This document shows, piece after piece, positions 8,136 through 18,100 of a DNA stretch of 64,000 nucleotides (position 1 is its first letter; each line of letters starts with the position of its first letter). Origin of the DNA: PCC-6802 sp943367755 (lineage in GTDB: Bacteria; Cyanobacteriota; Cyanobacteriia; Pseudanabaenales; Pseudanabaenaceae); NCBI GenBank assembly GCA_943367755.1, contig CALRKB020000020.1:11399-75398 (forward strand), in the 5' to 3' direction. A model generated the notes under the pieces. That model worked only from the letters and a program-made list of their open reading frames with translations, made no database searches and was not told the origin of the DNA. The position numbers and the translations under genes are program-made.

Positions 8136-9200
8136 ATGCATGCCTTTGAGCATCCACCCAGAATTTTGTTTTTATATGGGTCGTTGCGCGATCGCTCTTA
8201 CAGTCGTTTGTTGGCTGAGGAAGCCGCTCGGATTATTACGGAGTTTGGCGCGGAAGTACGATTTTTCGATCCGCGAGAATTACCGATCTACGGTAGCGTT
8301 CCTGATACCCATCCCAAGGTGCAGGAACTGCGCGAGTTAAGCATGTGGTCTGAAGGTCAGGTTTGGTCTAGTCCAGAGATGCACGGCAACATCACTGGTA
8401 TTATCAAAAATCAGACCGATTGGATTCCCCTTAGTGTCGGAGCAGTCCGACCGACTCAAGGCAAAACCCTAGCTGTCATGCAGGTAAGTGGTGGTTCTCA
8501 GTCTTTCAATGCCGTCAATACGCTGCGAATTTTGGGGCGGTGGATGCGGATGTTTACCATTCCCAATCAATCTTCAGTTGCCAAGGCTTATCAAGAGTTC
8601 CAAGAAGATGGGACGATGAAGGATTCTGCTTACCGCGATCGTGTTGTCGATGTTATGGAAGAACTTTATAAGTTCACCGTACTCTTGCGAGACAAAGTTG
8701 ATTACCTAAGCGATCGCTACAGTGAGCGTAAAGAAAACGCTGCGAGAGAGATTGCCAACATAGCCGATCGCGCGCTTGAGATAAATTCAACCAAGGAGCT
8801 AAACGTGAAGAAAGTCATGTTCGTTTGCAAGAAGAATTCGCGCCGTTCTCAAATGGCGGAAGGCTTTGCTCGCACGCTAGGAGCAGGTAAAGTCGAAGCG
8901 TCTAGTTCCGGTTTGGAAGCCAGTCAAATCGATCCCATTACTATGCAGGTGATGGCAGAAATTGGCATCGATATTAGCCAGCAAAACTCTAAGCCTTTGA
9001 GCGATTTTAATCCCTCAGACTACGACGCGGTAATTTCCCTGTGCGGCTGTGGTGTAAACCTACCTGAAGCCTGGGTATTGCGAGATCTATTTGAAGATTG
9101 GCAGCTAGACGATCCTGAAGGCGGTTCTATCGATAAATTTCGGGAAGTGCGCGATCTGGTGAAATCAAGAGTAATAAATCTAATTCAAGTACTAACTTGA
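8136..9200 (+). CDS. ArsH-ArsC fusion: NADPH-FMN oxidoreductase plus arsenate reductase
   Basis: Two enzymes in one 354-residue chain. Residues 1 to about 205 are ArsH, a flavodoxin-like organoarsenical oxidoreductase, with the flavin loop GSLRDRSYSRLLAEEA and the family's SPEMHGNITGIIKNQTDWIP. Residues about 225-354 are a low-molecular-weight phosphatase-type arsenate reductase with the catalytic P-loop CKKNSRRSQMAEGF and a downstream SLCGCG cysteine pair, like the glutaredoxin-dependent cyanobacterial ArsC. A charged linker (ERKENAAREIANIADRALE) joins them. The reading frame is continuous, so the fusion is real in this assembly. The gene is 89 bp downstream of the ACR3 gene, on the same strand. 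Confidence 0.88.
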   Translation: MHAFEHPPRILFLYGSLRDRSYSRLLAEEAARIITEFGAEVRFFDPRELPIYGSVPDTHPKVQELRELSMWSEGQVWSSPEMHGNITGIIKNQTDWIPLSVGAVRPTQGKTLAVMQVSGGSQSFNAVNTLRILGRWMRMFTIPNQSSVAKAYQEFQEDGTMKDSAYRDRVVDVMEELYKFTVLLRDKVDYLSDRYSERKENAAREIANIADRALEINSTKELNVKKVMFVCKKNSRRSQMAEGFARTLGAGKVEASSSGLEASQIDPITMQVMAEIGIDISQQNSKPLSDFNPSDYDAVISLCGCGVNLPEAWVLRDLFEDWQLDDPEGGSIDKFREVRDLVKSRVINLIQVLT

Positions 9201-9218
9201 GTTCCTGATATCTCATCT

Positions 9219-10688
9219 CTAATACGAGTAAGTGGTATGGATATCCAACCAGTTGCTTAGTTCCTGGGCGATCCAGTCAACTTCAGGTTCTGTAATATTA
9301 CCCTCATGGCATATGGGGATTTTTCTAGTGCCAACCCATAGATAAAGACGATTGTTGTAATTCCTAACCCGCTCCTCTTCCGATGGTGAAAGGTAGTCTG
9401 GCCTGCTGCTGCGCTGTAATTTGTAAGCATTCTTAGTAGGAAGCGATCGCATTTTAAACCTCAAGCCAAATAGTTTATAGGACATATCTATCTTTTGGCT
9501 GTCAATATGTAGATGGTTACATCCAAATATCGCAAATAGAAGTTTACAAAGCAGAAATAATCCTATTCCCCACACTCCCAAGTCAAATAAGACACTAAAA
9601 ACAAGCGGCAGAATACCAATCATTCCGACTGCAAATAAACTTGTCAGTTTCAACAGAAAATTACGGCTCATTCCGTCAAACAAAATAAATAATACCGAAT
9701 TCCACAGAAAAGAAAAGAAAAACCAGCCTAAGATACCTGGTCGCCAGGGTCTTTGCGGCAGATACAATTCTAGGACTTCCGAATTTTTAGTCAGTTTAAT
9801 TTTGCTACCTGCTGGCTTCTTATATACAGGCTTTGTCTTGGGAGTTGAATTTTGCAAGTTGGTAGGGAGCGATCGCCTATTTTCTAATACTTCTAATGCC
9901 TCCTCAGCAGTTGTCGCACGCCGATCCAGAGCAGGTTCGGTTAACCAGCGCAACCATGCTTGAAAATCTTCGCTCAGATTACATGCCTGTTCAAACTGCA
10001 ACTTCAAATCAACCTGGGGGAAATCGGCAGGATGCAGCCCCGTCGCCAAATAAATCAAAGTTGCTCCCAAACTATACAGATCCGAAGCTGGAACTGCCCG
10101 CCCACCAAATTGCTCTGGTGGCATATAGCCATACGTTCCCACCACTGTAATTGTCCCCCCTTCCCTTGCCGCTAAAGTCTGTACCGACCCAAAATCGACT
10201 AAATAGATCTGTCCTGATTCGGCAATCAGAATATTACTGGGTTTGATATCACGATGGATTATAGATGGCTGACGATCATGTAGATATATGAGGATATGTA
10301 GTAAATCTTGCGCGAGATTCTTAAGCTCTAATTCATTAAATGTCCCACCCGATCGCAGATATTCTTCCAGAGTTTTGCCTGCGACATAGCTCTGTACGAG
10401 TGCAAACCCTTTGCTGTTCGAATCATCGAGTTCAAAATAATCGAGATAACGAGGGATAGATGGATGTGAGAGATTCTTCAGAGTTTCTGCTTCGCGCTCG
10501 AATAGCTTGAGATCGTCCCATGCAAAGTCATGACTAAATGTGAGGAGCTTGATTACAACTAGTTCTTGAGTTTCTAAATCTTCAGCTAAAAGCGTAGTCC
10601 TTCCCGCCCTTTTTCCCAACTGGCGGACAATTTCGTATCTCTCAGCTAAGCGATTCTGTTCAGGATGCGTACCGCCGTCACTAGACAT
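9219..10688 (-). CDS. Serine/threonine protein kinase with C-terminal membrane anchor
   Basis: PknB-like kinase of 489 residues. The kinase domain spans about 17-270 with the lysine in VVIKLL, catalytic loop HRDIKPSNIL, DFGS, and an activation/APE region YGYMPPEQFGG. The glycine loop is degenerate (LGKRAGRTTLL), so ATP binding may be atypical. After a proline/lysine-rich linker, two to three hydrophobic segments (about 325-405) anchor it in the membrane, and a small cytosolic tail of about 80 residues follows. It is the last of four minus-strand genes after two large sensor kinases and trpF. Substrate unknown. Confidence 0.85.
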   Translation of the reverse strand: MSSDGGTHPEQNRLAERYEIVRQLGKRAGRTTLLAEDLETQELVVIKLLTFSHDFAWDDLKLFEREAETLKNLSHPSIPRYLDYFELDDSNSKGFALVQSYVAGKTLEEYLRSGGTFNELELKNLAQDLLHILIYLHDRQPSIIHRDIKPSNILIAESGQIYLVDFGSVQTLAAREGGTITVVGTYGYMPPEQFGGRAVPASDLYSLGATLIYLATGLHPADFPQVDLKLQFEQACNLSEDFQAWLRWLTEPALDRRATTAEEALEVLENRRSLPTNLQNSTPKTKPVYKKPAGSKIKLTKNSEVLELYLPQRPWRPGILGWFFFSFLWNSVLFILFDGMSRNFLLKLTSLFAVGMIGILPLVFSVLFDLGVWGIGLFLLCKLLFAIFGCNHLHIDSQKIDMSYKLFGLRFKMRSLPTKNAYKLQRSSRPDYLSPSEEERVRNYNNRLYLWVGTRKIPICHEGNITEPEVDWIAQELSNWLDIHTTYSY

Positions 10689-10792
10689 GCCATCACCCTC
10701 ACCTAAAACCCGTCGATTTCTTTGCTCTCTGCCGTGTCAATTTTAGCCTATGCTCGTGCTGCGGCTCGTGATTCAGATCACTAACACTTATT

Positions 10793-11425
10793 TTAACAAC
10801 ACCCTCTAACTGCTTTGAGTAGTTGCCTAACGCGATCGCTATCTTTATTGCCTGGTGATATCTCTACACCGCTAGATACATCAATACCATCTGGTTGTAA
10901 GTGCTGAAGCGCGATCGCCACATTCTCTGGTGACAGCCCCCCCGCCAACCACCAGGGACAGTTTGGCCGAAAATCCTTCAACATCTCCCAGTTAATCGTT
11001 GTACCCGTACCACCTGCAAGCTTTGGATCGTAGGCATCGAGCAGAATGGTATCAACCCAAGTGCAGTAGTCTTCTACCTGCGCTAAGCTTTCTTGTGAGC
11101 GGATTCGTAAAGCCTTAATTAGTTTGACATTTGGTATATTTGATTTGAACTCACGACAAAATTCAGGCGATTCTCCACCATGTAATTGCACGCAATTTAA
11201 GCCCGTATTTTGGACAACCTGGCTAATTTCAGCCATGCTAGCATCCAGAAACACACCCACTCGATCTACACTGGCAGGCAACGCGTTGGTGACGATCCGA
11301 ATTTGTGCGGGATCGACATAGCGGGGGGTGTTCGGTACGCAAATAAATCCGATCGCATCGATTCCCATTTTGGCGATCGCTTTAGCCTGATCTAACTTGG
11401 TAATACCACAAATTTTAACGTACAT
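10793..11425 (-). CDS. trpF: Phosphoribosylanthranilate isomerase TrpF
   Basis: TIM-barrel isomerase of about 210 residues in tryptophan synthesis, converting N-(5-phosphoribosyl)anthranilate to its carboxyphenylamino-deoxyribulose form. Family motifs are visible: VKICGITKLDQA at the N-terminus with the catalytic cysteine, VGVFLDAS, VQLHGGESPEFC, LLDAYDPKLAGGTGTTINW with the catalytic aspartate, WLAGGLSPENV, and GIDVSSGVEISPGNKD. I start it at the ATG giving MYVKICGIT. A GTG 21 bp upstream is in frame but adds a non-homologous MIPTSKV. It lies 39 bp after the hybrid kinase gene, so it may be co-transcribed with signalling genes. Confidence 0.93.
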   Translation of the reverse strand: MYVKICGITKLDQAKAIAKMGIDAIGFICVPNTPRYVDPAQIRIVTNALPASVDRVGVFLDASMAEISQVVQNTGLNCVQLHGGESPEFCREFKSNIPNVKLIKALRIRSQESLAQVEDYCTWVDTILLDAYDPKLAGGTGTTINWEMLKDFRPNCPWWLAGGLSPENVAIALQHLQPDGIDVSSGVEISPGNKDSDRVRQLLKAVRGCC

Positions 11426-11464
11426 AACTTTAGAAGTAGGAATCACACTTTAGCGATATGCCAG

Positions 11465-14400
11465 CTAGTTAACAAAGGGTTGTGTAAGCCTAATGATAGT
11501 TGCCAGGTTAAAGTTGTCAACCAGTTCTTTGAGCGAATTGGCTAATTGGCAATGGTTGGGAGGGATTTGCTCAATCGATTTCACCAAGGCGTCTTCATCC
11601 GCAATACTCGCTGCCCGATTTAGCTGAAGCAACCATGCGGTTGGCATGACTGCCAAATCCTCGCTGCTCAGAGTGTATCTTTGTTCTGTCACCATTGCTC
11701 TATCCAGCATGGGTTCCTCGGGTTCATCGGCATAAAGATACTGCACTCCCAAATGCTCGACTAACTTCTCTAAAATTACTTCCTTGGTGGTGGGCTTGAG
11801 TACGAAATCGTCGCAGCCAACTGCCAATATCTGCCCCCGTTCTTCCTCAAATGCACTGGCGGTAAGAGCAATAATTACAGGAATTTTGAAAGCCGGTTGG
11901 TGTTGTTGATGTTGTTTGATCGTTCGGGTGGCCTCATAGCCATTCATCACCGGCATGCGCATATCCATCCAAATCAGATCTGGTTGCCATTGCTGCCATC
12001 GTTCTACGGCCTGTTGCCCGTTCTCTACCACTTCTACTTCAAATCCTAACGGTTTTAGTATTTCTTCCATAAGTTCTCGGTTCGACTTGTTATCCTCAAC
12101 AATAAGAATGCGCCATGACGGTCGATTGGGAGCCAGTTTCAAAATCCTTCGACCGACTGGTTGCTGAGAAATTACTGCTTCGCTTACTATCTCTACAGGA
12201 ATGACTAGATCGAAGCAACTACCTACATTGACAGTACTGCTGACTTCGATCTGACCGCCCATCAGTTGGGCAAATTGATAGCTGATAGCTAGGCCCAAAC
12301 CCGTTCCAGTTTGAGCAGCTTGACCGGAGCGAGTTTGCATGAATGGCTGGAATAACAGGGCAAGTTCCTCTTTGCTAATACCAGATCCCGTATCTTTCAC
12401 CTTAAAGTGCAGGTCTACCTGGCGCGTTTTCACAGGATTGAGAATGCCGTCGATCTCCAGATGTACACTGCCAATGTGAGTGAATTTGATCGCATTGCCC
12501 AACAAATTGATTAAAATTTGTCGTAGTTTTCTTTCATCAGTACGCACGAAACGCGGCACCCTACACGATCGCTCTATCTTCAAGATCAGTCCTTTTAATT
12601 CAGCTTTGTTAGCGAACATCCCTTGCAAGTTCTCCATAAGGGTGTCGAGGTCAAAGTTAGTGGGAGTAATCATAATTCGACCAGCTTCAATTTTAGACAT
12701 TTCCAGAATGTCGTTGATCAGGTTCAGAAGATGTTCGCCGCTGCGATTGATCGTGCCGATCTGTCTTTGTTGCTGAGAATTTAAATCGGGGTTGTGGCTC
12801 AACAATTGGCTAAAACCAAGGATGGCATTGAGGGGAGTGCGCAGTTCGTGACTCATGTTAGCCAGGAAGATACTCTTGGCGCGACTGGCGGCTTCAGCAG
12901 CTTCTTTAGCTTCTCTCAAATCAGCCGTGCGTTGTTCGACTCGTTCCTCGAGTTCCTGTTTGGACAAGAGCAGGGCAGCTTCGGCAGCTTTGCGATCGCT
13001 GATATCCTTACATAATCCAACCATCCGCGACGGCGTGCCCTCGGCATTGCGGGCAACGACCTTACCATAATTGGCAATCCATTTCCATTCCCCCGTTTTA
13101 GTGCGGGCGCGATATTCAACCTGATAGGGGATCGAACTATCTTGCATGTGAGCGTTCAGTACCTCCATCACCTGAGGTCGATCGTCAGGATGAAGGGTTT
13201 GCGCCCAGGTTTCTACGTAGCCGGGAAGTTCCCCAACCTCGTAATCCAATATTGCTAGCCAACGCGGACTCAGGTATGCTTCGCCAGTCAGAATATTCCA
13301 ATCCCACAGTCCATCCCCCGATCCCTCAAGGGCTAATTGCAATTGCTCCTGACTTAAGCGAAGTGACTCTTCAGTCTGTTTGCGCTCTGTAATATCTTCG
13401 GCAATTCCAGCAATGCGATACACCTGACCGGAATCATTCTGAATAGGAAAGGCGCGATCGCGAATCCAGTGCACTTCACCATTGGGGCGCACGATTCGAT
13501 ACTCCTCGTCGTAGTCTCCATGCACCTGCTTGGGGAAAGCTGCCACGACGCGATCGCGATCCTCAGGGTGAACTGCCTCTAAGAAGGAGAAGACATTCTC
13601 GAGAAGGCTCTCGCAGGTTCGCCCCCAAATCACTTCATACTTACGATTGATATACATTAGTTCGCGATTCTCTACATCGTTCATCCAGAAAACCGCATCG
13701 ACATTATCTGCAAGTTGGCGGAAGCGTTCTTCACTCTCTCGTAGCGCGATCTCCGCTTGTTTGTGATCGGTGATATCTTCGGAAATACATACCAAATACT
13801 CAGGATTTCCACTGGCATCGAAGAGAGGAACTTTGATCGTATGTAAAAGCCGCCTGCCTAGGGTTAGGCTATTGATCGGCTCTTCTGGAATATCTTCAAC
13901 AGTACGGTGTTGGAATGATAAACGATCTTTTTCATGGAAGAAATCAGATTGCTCTTGTGGGAAAAAATCATAGACAGTTTTACCGATTGCCTGTGCGCTC
14001 GTGCAACCAAACATGATTTCGCTGGTCTTGTTCCACAGCAGAAATTCGCCAAATCTCTCCGGTTTACCGTTTTTGACAAATAAGGCAACGGGTAAATTGT
14101 CAACAATCGCCTGGAGAAAGTTACGCGCTTCTGATAACTCCTGCGTCCGTTCCTGTACCCGTTGTTCCAGTTCTTGGTTTAATTGTTGGAGTGCGAGTTC
14201 GGCCTGTTTGCGATCGGTAATATCAATTACTGAACCGACAAATCCCACGACATCTCCAGCTGCATTGCGTTCGGGAATTGCTTGACCCAGCATCCACTTT
14301 ACAGAACCATCGGGATATAGGTAGCGATGTTCAACTAGATATTCGGTATCGTTCCCCAACTGCGCCTGCTCGACAAAGTTAGACCAGGCTGCATACATCC

Positions 14401-15076
14401 AATCGCGATCGTCTGGGTGCAAATTCTTGCCCCATCCCTCTCCTAAATTTTCCTCCAGGGTAAGTCCGGTAATTTCCAGGATTTTGGCATTGGCGTAAAT
14501 GCAACGCCCCTGTAAATCATTGCGAAAGATACCAACGGGGCTAATTTCTGAGAGCAGTCGATAGCGTTCTTCGCTTTCCTGCAGATCTCGTTCGGCTTTT
14601 TGTTTCAACTCGGCATTCAATACCTGCAATTCGCGGTTGGCTCTCTCCAGTTCTGCTTGTTGCTGGGCAAGTTGCTCATCCTGCTGGTAGCGCCGCAGTG
14701 CCTCTGTCACAGTAAGTTTTAGATCCATTTCATCCCAGGGTTTGGCAATAAAGCGGTAGAGATTCCCCCGGTTGACCGCATTGCCCACATCTTCTACCCT
14801 AGCTTGCCCTGTGAGCATCACATTTAAAATTTGGGGATAGCGAGCATGTAGTTCGGCCAATAATTCATCGCCCATCATCCCTGGCATGATTTGATCGGTA
14901 ATGACAATGGGAATGTCTACCCCCTCAGACTGGAGATTTGCGATGACATCCAGTGCCTCAGACCCACTTTCGGCAATTTCGAACGTATAATTTGGGAAAT
15001 GCCGCGTTAATTGGGTTCTCAACATGAGTAAGACGTTACGCTCGTCATCAACACAAAGGATAGTAGGGTTACTCAT
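11465..15076 (-). CDS. Multi-PAS hybrid histidine kinase with two receiver domains
   Basis: A 1203-residue cytosolic sensor kinase with no membrane segment. The domain order is: N-terminal receiver (1 to about 130; CVDDERN and TDQIMPGMMGDE), coiled coil, four PAS/PAC modules between about 165 and 720 (each ending near 'GxxxDITxRKxxE'), HisKA with phospho-acceptor histidine in NMSHELRTPLNAILGF, HATPase (LINLLGNAIKFT, DTGSGISKEE, GTGLGLAIS), a second receiver (LIVEDNKSN, WMDMRMPVMNGYEA, ALTAS), and a short C-terminal tail. It starts 78 bp after the giant kinase gene on the same strand and probably works with it. Signal unknown; the haem or flavin status of the PAS domains cannot be read from sequence. 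Confidence 0.9.
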   Translation of the reverse strand: MSNPTILCVDDERNVLLMLRTQLTRHFPNYTFEIAESGSEALDVIANLQSEGVDIPIVITDQIMPGMMGDELLAELHARYPQILNVMLTGQARVEDVGNAVNRGNLYRFIAKPWDEMDLKLTVTEALRRYQQDEQLAQQQAELERANRELQVLNAELKQKAERDLQESEERYRLLSEISPVGIFRNDLQGRCIYANAKILEITGLTLEENLGEGWGKNLHPDDRDWMYAAWSNFVEQAQLGNDTEYLVEHRYLYPDGSVKWMLGQAIPERNAAGDVVGFVGSVIDITDRKQAELALQQLNQELEQRVQERTQELSEARNFLQAIVDNLPVALFVKNGKPERFGEFLLWNKTSEIMFGCTSAQAIGKTVYDFFPQEQSDFFHEKDRLSFQHRTVEDIPEEPINSLTLGRRLLHTIKVPLFDASGNPEYLVCISEDITDHKQAEIALRESEERFRQLADNVDAVFWMNDVENRELMYINRKYEVIWGRTCESLLENVFSFLEAVHPEDRDRVVAAFPKQVHGDYDEEYRIVRPNGEVHWIRDRAFPIQNDSGQVYRIAGIAEDITERKQTEESLRLSQEQLQLALEGSGDGLWDWNILTGEAYLSPRWLAILDYEVGELPGYVETWAQTLHPDDRPQVMEVLNAHMQDSSIPYQVEYRARTKTGEWKWIANYGKVVARNAEGTPSRMVGLCKDISDRKAAEAALLLSKQELEERVEQRTADLREAKEAAEAASRAKSIFLANMSHELRTPLNAILGFSQLLSHNPDLNSQQQRQIGTINRSGEHLLNLINDILEMSKIEAGRIMITPTNFDLDTLMENLQGMFANKAELKGLILKIERSCRVPRFVRTDERKLRQILINLLGNAIKFTHIGSVHLEIDGILNPVKTRQVDLHFKVKDTGSGISKEELALLFQPFMQTRSGQAAQTGTGLGLAISYQFAQLMGGQIEVSSTVNVGSCFDLVIPVEIVSEAVISQQPVGRRILKLAPNRPSWRILIVEDNKSNRELMEEILKPLGFEVEVVENGQQAVERWQQWQPDLIWMDMRMPVMNGYEATRTIKQHQQHQPAFKIPVIIALTASAFEEERGQILAVGCDDFVLKPTTKEVILEKLVEHLGVQYLYADEPEEPMLDRAMVTEQRYTLSSEDLAVMPTAWLLQLNRAASIADEDALVKSIEQIPPNHCQLANSLKELVDNFNLATIIRLTQPFVN

Positions 15077-15154
15077 GAGTCAACTTCAGGTCGGGCTCGA
15101 TCGAAATAAGTGGACATTTGCATTTTGGCGGGAATGCAGGACTTCTGCGATCGC

Positions 15155-18100
15155 TTACCTGCCAGATGACAAGGGAAAGGAAACTGCAAAGGTCGTGCGT
15201 CCCGGCTGGCTATAAACTTGAATTGTGCCATCATGTCGCCGCACGATCTGTTGGACAATGTCCAGTCCCAAACCACTACCTTCGCCCCTTGGCTTTGTGG
15301 TAAAAAACGGCTCAAAAACCTGCACTTGCAGGTCACCCGGAATGCCACATCCAGAATCCATGACTTCTACAACTACATTTTCACCTTGTTGAGTTACAGC
15401 AATTTGTAGCGTACCCTGTTGCTTCATAGCATAGATGGCATTGTCAATAATATTAACCCAGACTTGGGTGAGTTCATCTGGGTCGCAGAGAATATCCGGA
15501 ACTTTTCTATAGTTGCGGATGACCTCAATTCCCTGTTTCAGTCGATTATGGTAAAGCGTTAAGGCAACTTCAATACCATCGGTAATTTGGCCAAGACTCT
15601 TCTGATTGCCTCGACTTTGATGGCTATAGGCTTTGAGCGCAAACACAATTTTGGCAGCACGGTCTACTTCTTGTTGAATGCTGGTGATGCTTAGATGTTG
15701 CAATACAAGCTTAGAAGCCACTTGTAAAATTTCATCACAGTTCTGGTCGTGCAAGATCGACTGATAAAGATAAAGATTCAAGCCCACTTGCATCTGACTG
15801 AGCTGGCTAGCGATGCTATTAGCATCGGCAATACCCTGGTCTGCTAGTTCGATTTGCAATTGTTGCCGCAGCTGTCGCTCTTCTCTGGTAGATAGGGTAT
15901 GTGAGTTTTGAATCGCTGCATTCACTAAAGCTAAGAATTCTGCCTGTTGTTGCGGTGACAGGCTTTGCATAAGTTTAGGCAATTGCTGCACGGAGAAATT
16001 GCTGGCGGCGACAATATTGGTAATTGCAGCCCGAATTACCCCAAGGGGGGTGTTGATTTCGTGGGCGACACTGGCGGTGAGCTGTCCCAAAGCCGCCATC
16101 TTTTCCGATTGAATCAGTTCTGTTTGAGCGGATTGGAGATTGGTGAGCGCTTGGGAGAGCTCCTGAGTGCGTTCTTCTACCCTCTGCTCTAGAGTTTGAG
16201 AATACTCTTCAAGTTGTTGGTTGGCCTGCTCTAGCTGTTGTGACTGCTGTTGGACTTGTGCTTCGGCGGCTTTGCGATCAGTAATATCTTGATAAGTACC
16301 CAAAATTCCAATCACCTCACCGTTAAGGTTACGTATAGGCAATTTGTTGGTTTCAATCCAGATCTTTGAACCATCTGCACGTACTTGAGTCTCGATAATG
16401 CCGAGTTTGGCTTCGCCAGAGTCCATCACTCTACGATCGTCAGCGCGATAGTTATCTGCTTCTGTCTCAGCCCAAGGCATATCGTAGTCAGTCTTGCCAA
16501 TAATGTCTGTTGGGGAGGCTAACCCACAAGCGAGGACAGATTTTTGGTTGCAACCTAAATAGACGGACTGTCGATCTTTCCAAAATACGACGAGGGGGAA
16601 AGTGTCAATCACAGTTTGGAGGAATTGTTGGGATTGCCGCAGGGCGATTTCTGTTTGCTTGCGATCGGTTTCCAGTCGTGTCTTTTCGCTAATATCCATC
16701 AGTACTCCATCCCACAGCACCGATCCATTCGCTTGTCTTTCTGGTTGGGAGGCAACCTGAATCCATTTTACCTTACCATTAGGTGTGAGAATGCGCCATT
16801 CTTCATGGAGGGGGGTTAGATTCTCCGCTGATTGGCGAATTGCCTGCTCGATTCTTGCGCGATCGTCGGGATGTTCAAAATCCCGCAGACCACATTCTCC
16901 TGACATCATCGCCTCAGCAGTCACTTCATAGAGTTCATAGCAGCCAGAACTAATATAGGGTATATCTGCACTACCATCCTTAGGATTGATGCGGATTTGG
17001 TAAATCACACCCGGAATATTATCTGATAACTTGTGAAAACGGGTTTCACTGACGCGCAGCTCTTCCAAAGACTTTTCTAACTGTTGGGCATAGAATTGGG
17101 ATTGCTGATAGAGACGGGCATTTTCCAGGGAAATAGCAGCCTGAGCGCAAAGCAATTTGAGCAGTTCCACACGGTCGTTAGTAAAAGTATTAGAGGTGAT
17201 GGCATTTTCCAGATACAAGATAGCTATCAACTGCCCTTGATTGAGAATCGGCGTACAGAGAAGGCTTTTAGGTCGGTATTGGAGAAAATACGGATCTTTG
17301 ATAGTACCAGGATGTTTTGTTTCGTCTGTAATCACGGTTTCTAATGTGCGCTCGACGTAATGAATCAGGGCAACTGGGAAATGTTTGCAATCATCTACTG
17401 ACTTGCGTTCCATAGATTGAACGGCATTGTCAAAGTACTTGATGCCCAATTGCAATGAGCCGTCATAGTTGAGGAATAGTGCGGCTTTATCCGCTCCAGC
17501 ATTGGTGACAATTATCTGAATTAGGGCTGGCAGCAGGCGATCAAGTTGGATTTCGCTAGATAGGGTTTGATTGGCTTTGAGAATGGTGTTTAAATCCAGG
17601 ATCGCGGAGAGATTGCCGGAGTTTTGGGATGAAGCAATCGTATCTCCAGGCAGCATAGGGGTTGTTATCTGCTTCGAGATCGATGACAGTAGTTGTGGGT
17701 AGCGTTGCGCCAAATCATCAGTTTTGGCTCTTGCGCCCCAACGGGTATAGCAGGAATATGCTTCCTGCATATAGCCCTGCGCCGCCTTTTCTTTACCCCA
17801 GCCCAGATAGAATTTAGCCGCTAATTCGTTAGCAAGGGCTTCTTCTTGAATGTAATTGTTTTCTTTAGCTCCGGCAATACTGCGATCGTATAGTTCCATT
17901 GCTTCTAAATATTGCCCCAGCACCCGGTGCCTTTCAGCCTCCACCAGATCGAACTTATGTTGATAATTCATGGGAGCATGCTCCGCCCATACCTTCATTT
18001 TTTGTTGGTTGGCGGCCACTTGTTGCAAACTATGCGATCGCTCCTGAATTGGCAGCGCCAAATATTGGGCTAGCAACGACAGCGAACTATAAAAATTGTG

